DNA from: Bondarzewia mesenterica
Lineage: Eukaryota > Basidiomycota > Agaricomycetes > Russulales > Bondarzewiaceae
DNA: 63,554 nucleotides
Direction of reading: 5' to 3'
NCBI GenBank assembly: GCA_004802705.1
Contig: SGPL01000136.1
Location: 1,042 to 64,595 of the forward strand
The translations under genes and the position numbers were made by a program. Under the pieces are notes generated by a model. The model worked only from the letters and a program-made list of their open reading frames with translations, was not told where the DNA came from and ran no database searches. This document shows positions 34,190-46,856 of the stretch, piece by piece (positions within the stretch are counted from its first letter, which is position 1; each line of letters opens with the position of its first letter).

Positions 34190-37100
34190 GGGGTGACTTC
34201 TGTGAAACTCTTTGAAGGTGTCATGTGCATCTGCCATGTCTTCTTCAAGGTCTTCTCAGAACATCTATTCGTTGTCCGCGGGTGAGTAACCCTTCCACTG
34301 GACTAGGTATTGGAGGTTCCCGCGGAACATGCGGGAGTCTGGCAGCAATTCGACCTCATATGCTTCTTCATTATTTATGAGGTCAGGAGGGCCGGGTCTT
34401 TTGAAGTTTGGGCCATGTGCATTTGTTTCTATATATGGCATGATTAATGATGTATGGAACACTGGGTGGATGTTCCATCCATTTGGTAGCTTCAGTCAGA
34501 CATTCATGGGAGATGGAGTATCGAGAACTTAAGTGAAAGGGACCATATCTCCAAGGTGCAGGTTTTGCTGAGGGGTGCATGGTGGTGAGGTTTCTTGCTT
34601 CTAGCCACACTTTGTCCCCTTTCTTGTATTGCTTTCCTTCCTTGTTCCTTTCCCATTACCTGAGCTGTTAACTAGTGAGAAGCGATCATATCCTTCCTGA
34701 TATCTCCTAGGCATTTCAGCCTTTGAGAGATTGCAAGGAGGGTGGAGTCTTCTAGTATTCTCGGTAATGACCATGGGATGTATCCCATGATTAATTCAAA
34801 TGGGGCTTTCTTGGTAGATGAATGGACGGTGGAGTTATGAGTGAACTCTGCAAAAGGCAATAAGTTCGCCCAGTCGTCACCTTAGAAATTGCAGAAGATT
34901 CGTAGGAATTGTTCTAGTGACTAGTTTGTTCGCTCAGTCTGCCCATCAGTCTGAGGGTGATAGGCCATGGACATTGCTTGTTTTATCCCTAGTTTCTTGC
35001 AGAGCTCTCTTGTGACCTTTGCGGCATATTACGGCCCTGTATTTGAGATGATTTTGTTTAGCAAACCATAACGTTTCCATACGTGGTCTTGATAGAGGGC
35101 TGCTGTCTGTATTGCTGTGATGGTTTTGTGGCATGGGATGAATACCACTCCTTTTGACATGTCGTGGTCTATGAAGACTGATATCGAGTCAAATCTTTTT
35201 GATACCGGTAGGTCCGTGATGAAGTCGGTTGAGACTACTTAAAATGGAAGTGCGTAGACATCAGCTGGTATGGAGATCATTGGTACTCCTACCCTGTTGG
35301 GCTGGTTCTTTGATGCCTGGCAGGTTGCACATCCTTTGACATATTCTTTAATGAATACTGTCATACCTGGCCATTAAAAGTCCCTTTGTACCCTTTTCAC
35401 TGTTTTTCATTCTCCAGGATGGCCTGCGGCAGATGGATCATGGTGCTGTTGGATGATTTCTCTGTGGAGGTCCTAGTCTTTTGGAACGTAAATATGCCCC
35501 CTGAAAAGGATTAGGTCATCTTCTGTGTTCCATTCCTCCATTCCCTTTGACATTGTCCTAGGTCCGGCAGACTTTATAAGTTCTAGGGCAAGGACGATCT
35601 CGTCGTCCATATCCTCTGACTTCCTAATCCAATCCTTCAGGGAAGTTTCGACTGAGTCCTCTTCTGACATGAGTGTTTTTATGAACAGCACCTGATCTAG
35701 GAGGATGCGCTCTTTATTGTCTAATTTTTCATCACCAAAGTCCAGCTGTCAGGATAGACCATCTGGTACACACTTCACCCCTTTGATATGATAGATTTCA
35801 AAGTTAAAACAGGTCAAGAAGAGTGCCTATCGGGCCTGTTGGTGGTTCAGTTTGTGAGCATCTTTGTAGAATGTCAGGTTTTTGTGGTCAGAGTGGACTT
35901 CAATTGTATGGTCCGAGCCTTCTAAAAAGTGTCTCTATGCTTCAAAGGCTCAGACAATTGCCAGTAGCTCCCTGTCGTAGACGTCGTAGTTTCATTCTGC
36001 TGGAGAAAATCCTTTAGAGAGGTAGACACATGGGTGCCATTGTCCGTCCTCTCCCTGCTGTAGCAAGATTCCTCCTGTAGCCATGAGCGAAGTGTCCGTG
36101 TCAACCCTAAATGGCCTCATAGTGTCAGGTTGGATCAGTACTAGTGTGGACGTGAATGCATTTTTTAGTGCATCAAATGCCTTCTGCTGGGGTTCCCCCC
36201 AGTGCCATCTGGCATCCTTTTTCGTGAGGTCATGCATAGGTTGTGCCAAGCAGGCATACCCCTTGATGAAGTGTTGATAAAAGTTGCCAAACCTTAGGAA
36301 TCACCAGACGTCTCATACCTTCCGAGGTGCGGGCCAGTTAGAAAGTCCTTCAACTTTTATTGGGTCCATCTCTATTTTGTCATGGGAGATGATAAACCCC
36401 AAGTAGTCCACCTTTCCTGCTTTGAAGGTATATTTTTCCAGTTTGAGGAAGAGGTCATTTTCTGCCAATCGATGGAGTATTTTGTCTACAAGCTTTCGAT
36501 GTCTTTTTATGTGAATGGTTGCTACCAGGATGTCGTCCATGTAGATGATCACTTCTCCCGTCATGATCAAGTCCTTGAAGAGTTCATTCATCATGGTTTG
36601 GAATGTTGTCGATGAGTTGGTTAGGCCAAAGAACATCACCATTGGTTCGAACAATCCTCAATTGGTGAGAAATGCTGCCTTTTCCTGGTCTCCTTCCTTG
36701 ATACGGATATTGTTGTAGCCCCAGCGGACATCCATTTTAGTGAATATGTGCTTGTTCTTTAGGCTTTTTATAATATCTGAACTAAGTGGGAGGGGGTATC
36801 TATTCTTGATGGTGTGTTCATTTAGTTTTCGGTAGTCCTGTACTGGGTGAAGCTTCTCATCCTTCTTTTTAACAAAGAAGAAAGGAGAGGCATAGGGTGA
36901 TTTGGACGTTTTGATAGTCCCCCGCTTCAAGTGCTCATCTAAGAATCTGTCGAGTTTGGCCTGTTCATTCCTGGATAGAGGGATGATTTTTATTGTCATC
37001 CCATCGGGCACGCTGGGCTTAAGCTCAATCTTGTGGTTCTAGGTACAGGGGGGGGGAAAAGCTTTGTGATGCCTCCTCTTCAAAGGCCCATCAGTGACCA

Positions 37101-37690
37101 AGGTAATGGGCAAGGATAGACTCCTCGATTGACTTCCTTGGTCTATCTTTCCCTGCTTCCTCTGCTAGCTTTTGTGAGATCGAGGTCACACTGACCCTTT
37201 CTTTGGTTTCACAGCTGCGTAGGATTTTCTGGAGCAACTGTTGGTACTGCCAGTTTCGCTGGTTTTTTTCACACCAGTAGGGGCAATTCTGAAAGTGTAA
37301 AGTCTCATTCTGCCAGTCAATTATTGGATTGTGGGTTTTCAGCCAGAGAAGCTCGAGAATTATCTCATCATCCCCGATGTCTGATATATACAGCCTCATC
37401 ATTTTGACATGGTTTTCGATTCATAACCAGAGGTAGACAAATTCCCTAATTCACCCCAGGACATTTTTGGTGTTGTCGACATTTCAGATTTTGATTTTGT
37501 TCTTTAGTTTTGTCATCCTGAGTCCATACCTCTGTACCGCTTTCCAATGAATAAACCTTCCAGTTGCCCCGCTGTCTATCATTGCTTTTGTTTTGACGCT
37601 TTTAGTACTGCTTTGTGATATCCAAGATGTAATTTCCAATTGTTCACCCTTGGTGGATTTTACAAAGATGGAATTATCATAGCAACCTTT
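34190..37690 (-). pseudogene. Chromovirus pol: protease, reverse transcriptase, RNase H, integrase, chromodomain
   Basis: All catalytic modules are readable. The protease has MIDSGATGRF at about 37585-37555 and later DEIILELLWLKTHNPIIDW (about 37360). The reverse transcriptase runs from about 37011 to 36300, with YMDD at 36543-36532 intact. RNase H follows at about 36260-35700. The integrase HHCC region has AAGHPGE near 35430 and KGCATCQASK near 35330. The core has STDFITDLP, then ISNTGPxYAA, where the second acidic residue is Asn, and [13 protein letters not shown] with its Glu. A chromodomain near the C-terminus (about 34330-34265) reads QYLVQWKGYSPADNE and would bind modified histone tails during integration. 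Most in-frame stops sit where the family has Arg (CGA to TGA, as in RKV*DVW*F near 36310) or Trp. So pol was once one frame and decayed by transitions. Confidence 0.9.
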
Positions 37691-39410
37691 TTTTGTCCAA
37701 AGCCACGTCTAGAACTTTAGACTCATCAAAAATCCTCTTCTTTCTCATTGTCCTCTCCACTGGATTCTGCGAGTGCTTCCCTCTCCTCCATCGAGAGCTT
37801 TCTGATGACCTTCTTAAGCTCTTCTATGGTCATCTTCTTGCTTCCTCCTTCTTCTTTTATTGTTCTGGTGTGAACATCTCAGTCTGGACAGTCCCTAGCC
37901 CGATGTCCAGTTTTGCCATACCTGAAGCAATGCCCTTTGTCCATGTACTGCTTCTTGTCCCTCTCTGACAAGGTGTTGGTGACTCATACCTTTGCCTTCC
38001 CTTTCTACTCCTTTCATTCCTTTTCTCTGTCCACATCCATCACATCCGAGTTGCATGCCTTGCTTTCTCTTAGTACTCAGCTTCCCTTATCTTTTTGCGA
38101 GGGATGGTGTCTTCTGAGGAAGGACTGTAGTTTGCGCCACTGGTTATTGGCAGTGGCCGCATCCTTATACCAATCCTCGATTGTAGTTGACACTGAGTTC
38201 TTTCAGTAGACCTCTTTTACAATCACTGGGTTTAGTGCTTCTATGAAATATTCAATGAGCGTGGGGCTCTCAATTATTTCGAATTCTGATATCAGGTTCG
38301 CAAATTCGGCGATGAAGTCATCCGCTATGTGCTTTCTCTGTTTGATTTGGGATAGCTTTATCCTGGTGTTTGCTGTGATGTTTACATTGGCAAATTAAGT
38401 GATGAAGTTATTCTCAAAACTTTTTTTAGGTCCCGTAGTTATCTGCTTTCTCATATTTCTTTATTTTTAACCACTTTCAGGTTTTGGCTGTTCCTCCTTC
38501 CAGATATGATAAGGCAAATAGAACCTTTCTCTGCTCATCCATAGCCCCAGCATCATTCAGAAATTCCTTTGGCTTTGCCCTGAAATAGACCTTGCATTCC
38601 AGGATGAAGAGCCTAGAGCTTTCTTTTTGCCTGTTAAATGGGGAGGGAGTTTTGACCTTTGGTCCTGACTTGTTGATTGATGGTGCAGTTGCCATTCCTT
38701 GTGCGGGTGGGGGAGGAGGAAGCAGAGGTGGATTTGGTGGAGATGGGTTAAGAGTCTGTGGTTGGATAGGTTGAGGTGGGTTTGCATTGGCAGAGGGAGG
38801 AGGTGGTGCAGGTGCAAGTGATCCCTAGTTCAGTTCTGGAGGGGGAGCAGGCTTTACAACCCATAGGTTGTCATGGAGTTCCTGGTAGATGCTTGCTTGT
38901 GGGGATAAGGCAAGTGGGCTGTTAGACCTTGATGGTCCAGTTGGTGTGGCTCTGCAGTTATCAGTGCAAAGCACAGCTGAGGATGTGGCAGTTCCTCCTT
39001 GGATTTCTGTAGATAGGGGATCTCCTGTTTTGCTAAATAACCAGGTGCGGCACTGAGTGTGGTAGTAGATGAGGTGGGTGAATTTCTCTTCATTTTTGTG
39101 AGTGTCTGGGTGTATTCTTGCGATGTATGTTTTGAGCGATGAACTGTATCTTGATCCCATAGGGATCTGGACTCTTAGTGGTAGGGTGCTTCCAGATGAA
39201 ATGGTGGATGGTTTCTTAGGGACAGGGACATTTGCAGATATTTGCACTGATGATACTGCTGCCTGTCATCACTCCAGTGCTCTTTTGGTGCTTCTCCGAG
39301 AATTAGCTACCTTAGGCTCTTTGTTGCTTAGGCTTATTAGACCTTCAAGTGCAACTGGATATGTCTATAGTCCCTGGTCTGAGTTCGGGTTCAGGTTCGA
39401 TTGTGAGAGC
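37690..39410 (-). pseudogene. Chromovirus gag with decayed CCHC knuckle
   Basis: Gag forms the capsid and packages element RNA. From about 39250 the frame has a long N-terminal extension, with STISSGSTLPLRVQI and YSSSLKTYIARIHPDTHKNE, then a Pro-rich linker (about 38830-38700). The capsid-like domain follows from 38695, with RQKESSRLFILECKVYFRAK and FALSYLEGGTAKT. It continues through FIAEFANLISEFEI (about 38310) to a knuckle at about 37950-37910, HCFRYGKTGHRARDC, where the second Cys is Tyr. Several stops interrupt it, mostly at former Trp or Arg codons. The same gag family, more diverged and on the opposite strand, lies at 40.8-42.4 kb. Confidence 0.8.
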
Positions 39411-39420
39411 TTGATATAGT

Positions 39421-39843
39421 TGTTAAGTTGCTCTGTGTCTGGTGGCTTGACTGGAGTTGTTATGCCTGTTCCAGTGCCTGGCTTTGGCAGTTTTGTCTGG
39501 GCAAGGATTTGATCTGACACTTGAGCCGAAGCTAAGGTCGAGCTAAAGTGTTGTTAAAGGCAGGGACTAGTACCCTGTGTCCTATTGCGCATGAGTCTAG
39601 GCTAAACGCAAAGTATAGACTAAGTATATCAAGCTAGGAAAGTAAAAAGCTACTGCAGAAGTATAAATATTGCCTGCGGCACACAGACCAATGTGGCGTA
39701 TCGTACAGAGGTGTAAGTGAAAGGAAAGATCGAGTAGGTAAGAGGATCGTGACTGATCGGACTGCCTTATTAGAAGTGTGGATAACTATGCATCCAATAA
39801 TAGAGAAACAAGAAAACAAACTGTTCAGGTAACATTCATGATA
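39421..39843 (-). repeat. 5' LTR of chromovirus
   Basis: 423 bases, the upstream copy of the LTR pair on the minus strand. It ends CAACTTAACA next to the interior. The terminal dinucleotide at the outer edge reads TA instead of TG on the element strand, consistent with one transition. I could not assign a tRNA for the primer-binding site: the interior starts ACTATATCAAGCTC. Confidence 0.9.
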
Positions 39844-40790
39844 AGTCAAACAAGCAACTTAGGAAGGTTTTTGTGCCTTATCTGCATAAAGCCACTTATT
39901 TTTAATGTGGTAGCTATTTAACATTTTTTCAGATGAAAGTGTGGACTATAAATTTTTTTTTACATTGTATCTTACTGGTTCGGCAGGAAAAGGTCAAAAA
40001 TACAGTTCTAGTATCAAGAGCCAGATTTTTGTTATGTCTGCCCAGTGTGTCTGAATGCATATTTCAAGTCATAAGATGGTGTTGAAAAGCATATCCAGAA
40101 AGTTCAGGATGAAGTAGGTCTTGAAATTAAACAAACACATAGCCAAACTGCTTTTAAAAAATGAATGGCACTAGCTTTCTAGAGGTAATTTTTTTTTNTT
40201 GCTTGCTTCTTGATAATATCTTGACCAAATAATTAGCAGTAAAAAAGAGAAAAAATGGAATACAAAGGGATTATAGACAAAAAATAAGTCTATAATGCAT
40301 CTTTTGAAATTTAATATTTTTTTGTAGTGGGACTACAGCAGAATTCATAAGTAGGCTCTGAGGTTTTTTTCAAGTCAGCTTATTGAAGATCTTTGATAAG
40401 TGTGTATGTTTGAGTGGATATATTGTTATAAAAATTAGTTTAATGATAAAAATGTTATAATAATAGCCACCACATGAATTAATAACACAATGTTAAGGCA
40501 TAGATCATAGTTTTGAAAGGAGCATCTCTACCCCTACCCATTATGCTCTTCTATATTTTTGCCATTATAACTCACTCAGGAAGCATCAACTTCATCAGCT
40601 AAAACCTTGCTTGTGAGATTTTTTTTGTATTTGGTGCTTTTTATTTTTTATGCAGAGTTGTGATACATAACTAAGTTATCATGAACAATAGTATTATATA
40701 ATCTTTCCTTCTCTTTTTACAGATGCATGATATTGTCCTTCCCTATTAGGCAGTCTAACTAAGTGTGACTATTTTACCTCTCCCAAGGAG
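39844..40790. other. AT-rich spacer, no gene seen
   Basis: Between the chromovirus and the next gag remnant there is AT-rich sequence with long T runs (near 39950, 40185 and 40315). No open frame reads as protein and no LTR-like ends were found. Confidence 0.5.
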
Positions 40791-42380
40791 AAAAACCTGA
40801 ACTCGAATAGCAGGTTATTAACCTGTCCCCCATTGTGCTTGAGGGCTTAATAAACCCAAATAGTAAAAAGTCCAAGGTAGCTGATCTTCAAAGAAGCACC
40901 AAAGAGCACTGGAGTGGTGGCAGATAGCAGCACCATCAGTGTAGACAGCACAAGCACTTGTAGTTCATCATAGCTTCTAGGAGTGCATTACTAGAAGGAG
41001 TTTAAATCCCCTCAGGAGGAAGATACAGTGCATCAATGAGGAACTACCTCTCTTAAACAAACTCCGATACCCTTGAGGATGAGGAGAAACATATATATTT
41101 TATCTACTATAGCACTCAGCGCTGCTTTTGGATATTTGCCAAAACAAATGATCTACTATCAACTGAAATCTAAGGAGGAACTGCACCATCTTCAGTAGTG
41201 CTTTATGCAAAAAAATAAAAGAACATACCATTTAGACCTTCTAGACCTAACAGCTCACCTATACTTTCCCCATAAAGGAGCATTCATCAAAAACTTTAGA
41301 ATAACCCATTAGCTGAAGATCCTGTCTCACTGTTCAGACTAAGTCAAGGTCCATCCACCTCACCACCACTACCACCTTTTAGCTAGACAAACCCTCTTCT
41401 GAGCAACTCACAACCTCAGATACTAAATTCACTTTCACTTAACCCACTACTTCTTTACCCTCAACACCATCACACAGCATGTTTGCTGCACCCTCATCTA
41501 ATAAGTCAGGTCTTAAAGTAAAGACACTGACTCTGCTCAATGGTAAAAGAGAAAACTTGAAGTTGTTCCTCTTGAAGTGCAAAATGTACTTCAGGACAAA
41601 GCCCAAAGAGTTCCAAAATAATGTCAGAGCACTAGGTGAATAGCACAAAGTCCTCTTTGTGCTCTCATATCTCGAAAGTAGAATAGCAGAAACATAAAAG
41701 CATCTTAAGGTTGAGGACTATGAGAAGGATAATAACTATAGTTAGTGGAAAACTTTTAAAGATGTCTTTATAGCCTAGTTTAGTGATGTCAATATTATAG
41801 CAAATGCTAAAATAAAACTAAACTAAATTAAGTAAGAAAAGCAGATGACAAATAACTTCATCGCTAATTTCAGAAACATCACCTCAGAGTCAAAAATCAA
41901 GAAGAATGTGGTCTTGATCAATACTTCATAAAGCACTCAACTAATTAATCATCAAAAAGACATACAGAATGGACCCTTTATCCACCCTGATAGCAGATTG
42001 GTACAAACATGTTGCTCAGGTAGATAACCAGTAGTGCAAGTTGCAATCATTCCTTAGAAGGGAGAGATTGAGCTCAGACTTTAAACTAAATTAGAGACCC
42101 AATGGCCAGAAGGTGTGTGATCCTGACATCATGGATGTTGATAGAGGGAAGGAGAAAGGATGCATTCATGCTACTAACATCTTATTCAATGAAGATAAGG
42201 ACAATATATAAAAGAACAGTGCTGCTTCAGATGCAGTAAAATGAGACATTATTTTAGAGAATGCCCACAGAGGGATACTCATGCCAGAGCCATAAAAGGA
42301 GAAGAAGGAAGCAATGAGAAGAAGATAACCATAGAGAAACTATAAAAGGTCATCAAAAAACTCTCAACAGAAGGAGGATG
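40790..42380 (+). pseudogene. Gypsy gag remnant related to the chromovirus
   Basis: The plus strand is a diverged relative of the chromovirus gag. RSTKRALEWWQ-like sequence near 40895 matches the chromovirus gag N-terminus. SSNKSGLKVKT (about 41490) and LLKCKMYFRTKPKEFQNN (about 41570) match its capsid block, followed by LFVLSYLESRIAET. Near 42228 a knuckle reads FRCSKMRHYFREC, preceded by Cys, with all CX2CX4HX4C positions kept. Many stops and short indels are present, so this copy is older than the 32-39.8 kb element. No pol follows: copia copy C begins about 10 bases later. No LTR was recognised on its left. Confidence 0.7.
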
Positions 42381-42389
42381 AGTCTTTAT

Positions 42390-45300
42390 AATTTTTCATT
42401 TATAGGATCAATGAGGCTATGTGAGTTTTAAAGAATTTGCGCCCTGTGGACTATAATTTAAAGAACAAGATGAGAAACTCATTTATATGATCATGCTGTG
42501 GTCTCTATCTGCTAATTTTGATGCATTTCACTCGTCTCTCAATCTTATTGATAATCTCACTTGCTTTAAACTTGAGGACACATTCAAAAATGAGAATATT
42601 ACTAGAACTCATTGTCTGGAGACTCTTTTACCTTCAGATTTCACTTAAGCCTTTGTGGCATCATCTGATACTCCTGGAGCAGGAACGAAGCTGAAAGGAT
42701 TAAGGTAATGGTTCAAGTGTGACTTCTGTAGCAACAGAGGATAAGTGCGTTAAGTGCATCAACCAGCAGCTTTAAGGCAAATCCTCTCAGGCCAACACAG
42801 TTTAGGAGGTCCCCAAGCTCAATTTTGGCATTGTGTAGTTTATTGACAGTATAAGTCTTCATTTCCTTTATCCTTCTGATCCTTTATCACCCCTTTGACT
42901 CGATGCTAATATTGATTAAAATGCAGACACAGGGGTCATATCTTATATGATTCCCCATTGTCATTCACTACATAATTACAAGCCACATGTCATTCCTGTG
43001 CATCTTGCAGACTCTATAGTCATCTATTCAGCTAGGATTGGCAGTGTGGTGTTTGTTTCATTGGTTGGAGAAAAAGAGGCTCAAGCAGTCAAATTTTTCA
43101 TTGTCCTTTATGTCTCTACCCTTCATCACAACCTCCTATTTATCTTGTATCTGACTTGCCAAAAGAAATTCTCTGTGGTTATTGAAGGATCTGTGATGTG
43201 CTTTATTAGGAAGAATTCTGTCTAGTTCTGTGCTGCTGTGAATGATTCCAACTGTGCTTTTCTGTAAGAATCAACTGCTCTCATCACAGAGTTTGCCCAA
43301 CTTGCTACTACTCTTCCTCTTGACTCCTCCCTTTGGCATCATCATCTTTGTCATCACTATCATGCTACATACAGCACCTCATGCGAGAAAATATGGTTAT
43401 TAGCCTCTAACTTGACTCTGATGTGAAACTAGATTTTATATGTGAGCCATGTCTAATAGGCAAGATGCATGCCAATCCATTCCCTTCTACAGACTCTTGC
43501 TTATCTAATCCATTGGAACTCATCCAATCTGATCTCCATGGTCCTCTCTCTGTCTTCTTCCACTCTGGCATGCACTATTTTATCTCTTTTATTGATCATG
43601 CTATCAGCTAGAAAGTCATCTATTTACACCCTTCATCTGAAGAGTTAAGCATTCAAGGCATTCAAGCACTATAAGGCATATGCTGAGAATGCCACTGGCT
43701 TCAAGTTGAAGTCCACACAGAATGATAAGGGTGGAGAATATATGTCTAAGGAGTAGATCTAATTTTGCAATAATTATGGGATTATCTAGAGGCATACAGT
43801 GCACAATTAGCCTCAGCAGAATACTATGGCAAAGCGAGCCAATTGCACTATCATTAAAGCCCTTACTACTATGCTTTATGAGTTGCAGTTACCTCTGTCT
43901 TTCTGGAAAGAAGCTTTGGCATCTTTCATCTATGTCTAGAATCACTTGTCCACTCTACACTCAAAGGCATCTATCACTTCTTATAAGGCCTGGCATGGTG
44001 TGAAGCTGAATGTGAGTCACCTTCAAGTCTAGAGATGTACTGCCTATGTGCATGTGCAGAAGGATAAGTGAGGTGATTTGGGATCTCATATAGAGAAGTG
44101 CGTGTTTATTAGCTTTCTAGATGGCTACAAGGGATGGAAATTCTACAATCTAATATCTAGGAAGGTTATCATAGCTAAACATGCTGATTTTGATGAGTGC
44201 TACTTCCCTAGTACTAAAACCCATCTTCCTGCACCTCATCTTGCTCAATCTGTGTCACTTTTGGACAGTTCAGATGCTGAAGGTAATCCATTGCCGATTT
44301 TGAGAGAGATGGTGGTGCTCCTCCTCCTCAGCCTTTAGCTCATTCTAATCTTCTTGCTATATAAGTCGACACTTTAGCAAAACTAATACCTCCTCTCATT
44401 CCTCCTCCTGTTGATCCTCTTTTGCCTTCTATTGTAAATCCTCCTCAATTTGATCCAGAACCCACTATTTCGCACTGTAATACTCATCAAAGACATATGC
44501 TTAGTGCCTGGTGACAGGTCAAACCTTTAGAATTGACTTTAGTTCTTGAAGATGATGATGCTTCAAGCTTATTAGATAAGCCTATTGTGTCAAATGGAGA
44601 AAGATTGGTTAAAGGCTTTGATGACAGAAGTGGAGTGCACTCTCTTTGTTGCATCCTCTAGCAAGGCAGAACCATCATCTTACAGGCAGGCCCTCAATCG
44701 GCCTGATAAGGCTACACAGGAGGAGATGGATGCTTATATTTGCAATAGCACTTGAGAGATCATTTTACTGCCTCCTAATCACAAAGTGATCAATTCTCAC
44801 TAGGTTTTCAAAGTCAAATGAAACACAGATGGCTCACTGAAGTGCTATAAGGCTCGTCTTGTCACCAAAGGCTTCAGTCAGCATCCTGACTTTGATTATT
44901 TCAAAACTCTTGCCCCTACTACTAAATTTATCGCCATTCGTGCCATTCTTGCTCTCTCTATGATTGAAGATTTCTATCTCTATTCTGTTGACATCTCTCA
45001 TGCATTCATCAATGGGGAACTCAACACCAAAGTCTACATAGAGCAGCCTGAAGGATTTGAGTGAGGAGAATCAGATCACATTTGTCTGCTGAAGAAGAGA
45101 CTTTATGGTCTCAAGCAAGTGTCCAAGTTGTAGTATCAAAAGCTGAAGAGTGTGCTTGGGTGTACTTGGACAACAGCATTTATGTCTTCACTAAGGACAA
45201 TGTTAAGATCATTCTGCTTGTCTTTATTGATGATTGTACATTTGCCTTCAACTCTGTCGAGATCTGAGACAAAATTATTACAGAACTCGCCTTTGCCTTC

Positions 45301-46195
45301 CATCTGCACAATTTGGGTCTCACCACTTCACTTCTTGGCATAGAAATCATCAGAGATTGCTCTAACCATTGTCTGTCTCTATCTCAATGCCAATACATTA
45401 TTGATATGCTACAGCACTATAGTTTTGATGATTCTAGTTCTATCAAGACACCCATCCTGCCTGGAGTGTGACTCTTTTTTGACATGTCTATCAAGTCTGA
45501 TAAAGACAAGGAGTACATGAAGAAAGTGCCATACATCTCTGCTGTCAGTTCCCTGCTCTTTCTAGTGATGTTTACTCACTCTAATATTCTTCATGCTATC
45601 TCTACTCTCTGTCGCTTCAATTTCTGCTTTGGCATCACTCATTCAAAGGCTGTCAAGTACTTGTTTCACTATCTGCAGGGCATATTAGACTACAAACTCA
45701 CTTATGGACCTTCCAACTTGCTTGAGCTATTCACATTATTCTGTGATGCTGATTTTGCTAGCAGTCTCAATGATGGAAGGTCTACCAGTGGATATGTGCT
45801 TCTCATTTGTACAGCTGCTGTCAGTTGGAGTTCCAAGCTTCAGAGACTTGTTGCACAGTCCATCACCAAAGCAGAGTTTATTTCTGTAGTTAAAGTGGGT
45901 AGAGAGATCATTTAGATGTGTCATTTGCTGTTTGAACTTGGCTATAAGTCAAGGGCCCTTCCATCCTTCGCATTGGCAACTAATCTGCAATCAGTGTGGC
46001 TAAGAACCTAGAGCATAATAGGAGGATGAAGCACTTAAACTTGAGATTCTTTTGGCTGTATGACCAAGTGAAAGCTAGAGTTATTCAACCATTATATATT
46101 CTTATAGAGGAGATGGTTGCAGATGTTTTCACTAAGGCAGTTCCTCCTGAGTAAATAGATGTTTGCAGGAAACTGATGGGATTGAAAGGATAGGT
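42390..46195 (+). pseudogene. Copia copy C gag-pol polyprotein
   Basis: Gag opens with RINEAMxVLKNL (about 42405); its knuckle (about 42720-42775) has lost pattern. The protease shows NADTGVISYM (about 42921), with the DTG triad kept. Integrase begins near 43435 with CEPCLIGKMHANPFPSTDS and has the DLHGP block at about 43540. The linker and reverse transcriptase run from about 44800: ARLVTKGFSQHPDFDYFKTL (about 44854), VDISHAFINGELNTKVYIE (about 44988) and the catalytic FIDD at about 45220. RNase H contains FCDADFASSLNDGRSTSGY (about 45740) and QSITKAEFISVVKVGREII. The reading ends with VFTKAVPPE and KLMGLKG (about 46190). Stops are frequent, mainly at former Trp, Gln and Arg codons. Confidence 0.8.
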
Positions 46196-46233
46196 GATTT
46201 TTGGATTCAGAGAGATGTCACATTAGAGGTATG

Positions 46234-46603
46234 TGTTGATTTGATTGATATTGTGGCATTTTATTCAGTATTTTTCCGATTTTATTTCCCTTCTTCATTG
46301 ATTCATCATCTCTCCATTGTTTGAGATAGTCTAGAATGTCTGTAGACATCCTGTCCATTGTTCCCTTGTTTTCAGTGGCACTTAGCCATATGTTTCACTT
46401 CAGTTATTGTGCCACAGTGCTAGTCATTTGCATTATTATTCTTATTCTCAAAAAATTTCTCACTTTGGACTGCAAGTGCATTCTCTCTCTCTTCTTATTC
46501 ATCATGTATCTTCAGTTGCTCACTTTGGACTGTAGTATCTACATATACATTTCATTGTTATTCTCTTAGCATTGCTAGTCATCTGTTTACACTGTGTTCA
46601 ACA
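46234..46603 (+). repeat. 3' LTR of copia copy C
   Basis: 370 bases, TGTTGATTTGATTGATATTG to TTCAACA. Two copies of a CACTTTGGACTG segment lie 60 bases apart (46461 and 46521), a duplication shared with the inverted solo LTR at 46857 but not with the LTRs of copies A and B. Confidence 0.8.
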
Positions 46604-46856
46604 CTAAATGCCACTGCCTATTGGCCGAGAACTATGATGTGAATGGCCTGATTCATATAATGTGGGCTAGTTATTGGGTAAACTATTGGCATGATTGCTA
46701 ATGTCAGATATAGGATCACTATTCACCTCAGCCTATAATGGAATTGGCATCAGCATTGGCATCAGATAAGTGGGTATCATATTTTCATTCTCTTGCCCAG
46801 AAGGTGCTCGGCTGACCCATCAGACATAGCAACTAATGAGGGGCAAAGTGCATGTT

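Larger units (their letters stand above)
32073..39843 (-). mobile_element. Complete Ty3/gypsy chromovirus with extra post-pol ORF
   Basis: Two 423-base direct repeats (32073-32495 and 39421-39843) bound a minus-strand interior of about 6.9 kb with gag, protease, reverse transcriptase, RNase H, integrase and chromodomain, then a further ORF. The outer flanks read AGTCT (32068-32072) and AGTCA (39844-39848), which agree at four of five positions and probably are the target-site duplication. A purine-rich tract (AGAGGGGCAGT on the element strand, at about 32496-32506) precedes the 3' LTR. There are no undetermined bases inside it. Stops are scattered but few relative to length, so it is one of the younger elements in the window. 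Confidence 0.9.
42390..46603 (+). mobile_element. Ty1/copia element, copy C, 5'-truncated
   Basis: Plus-strand copy of the A/B family running from within gag to a 3' LTR at 46234-46603. It is the most complete pol of the three but more decayed than A. It starts abruptly against the gypsy gag remnant, with no 5' LTR. It contains no undetermined bases. Confidence 0.8.

Noticed and set aside
38592..39419. Plus-strand open frames across the chromovirus gag.
   Set aside because: They are antisense to a well-supported gag and their Gly-rich stretch is the complement of the Pro-rich linker.
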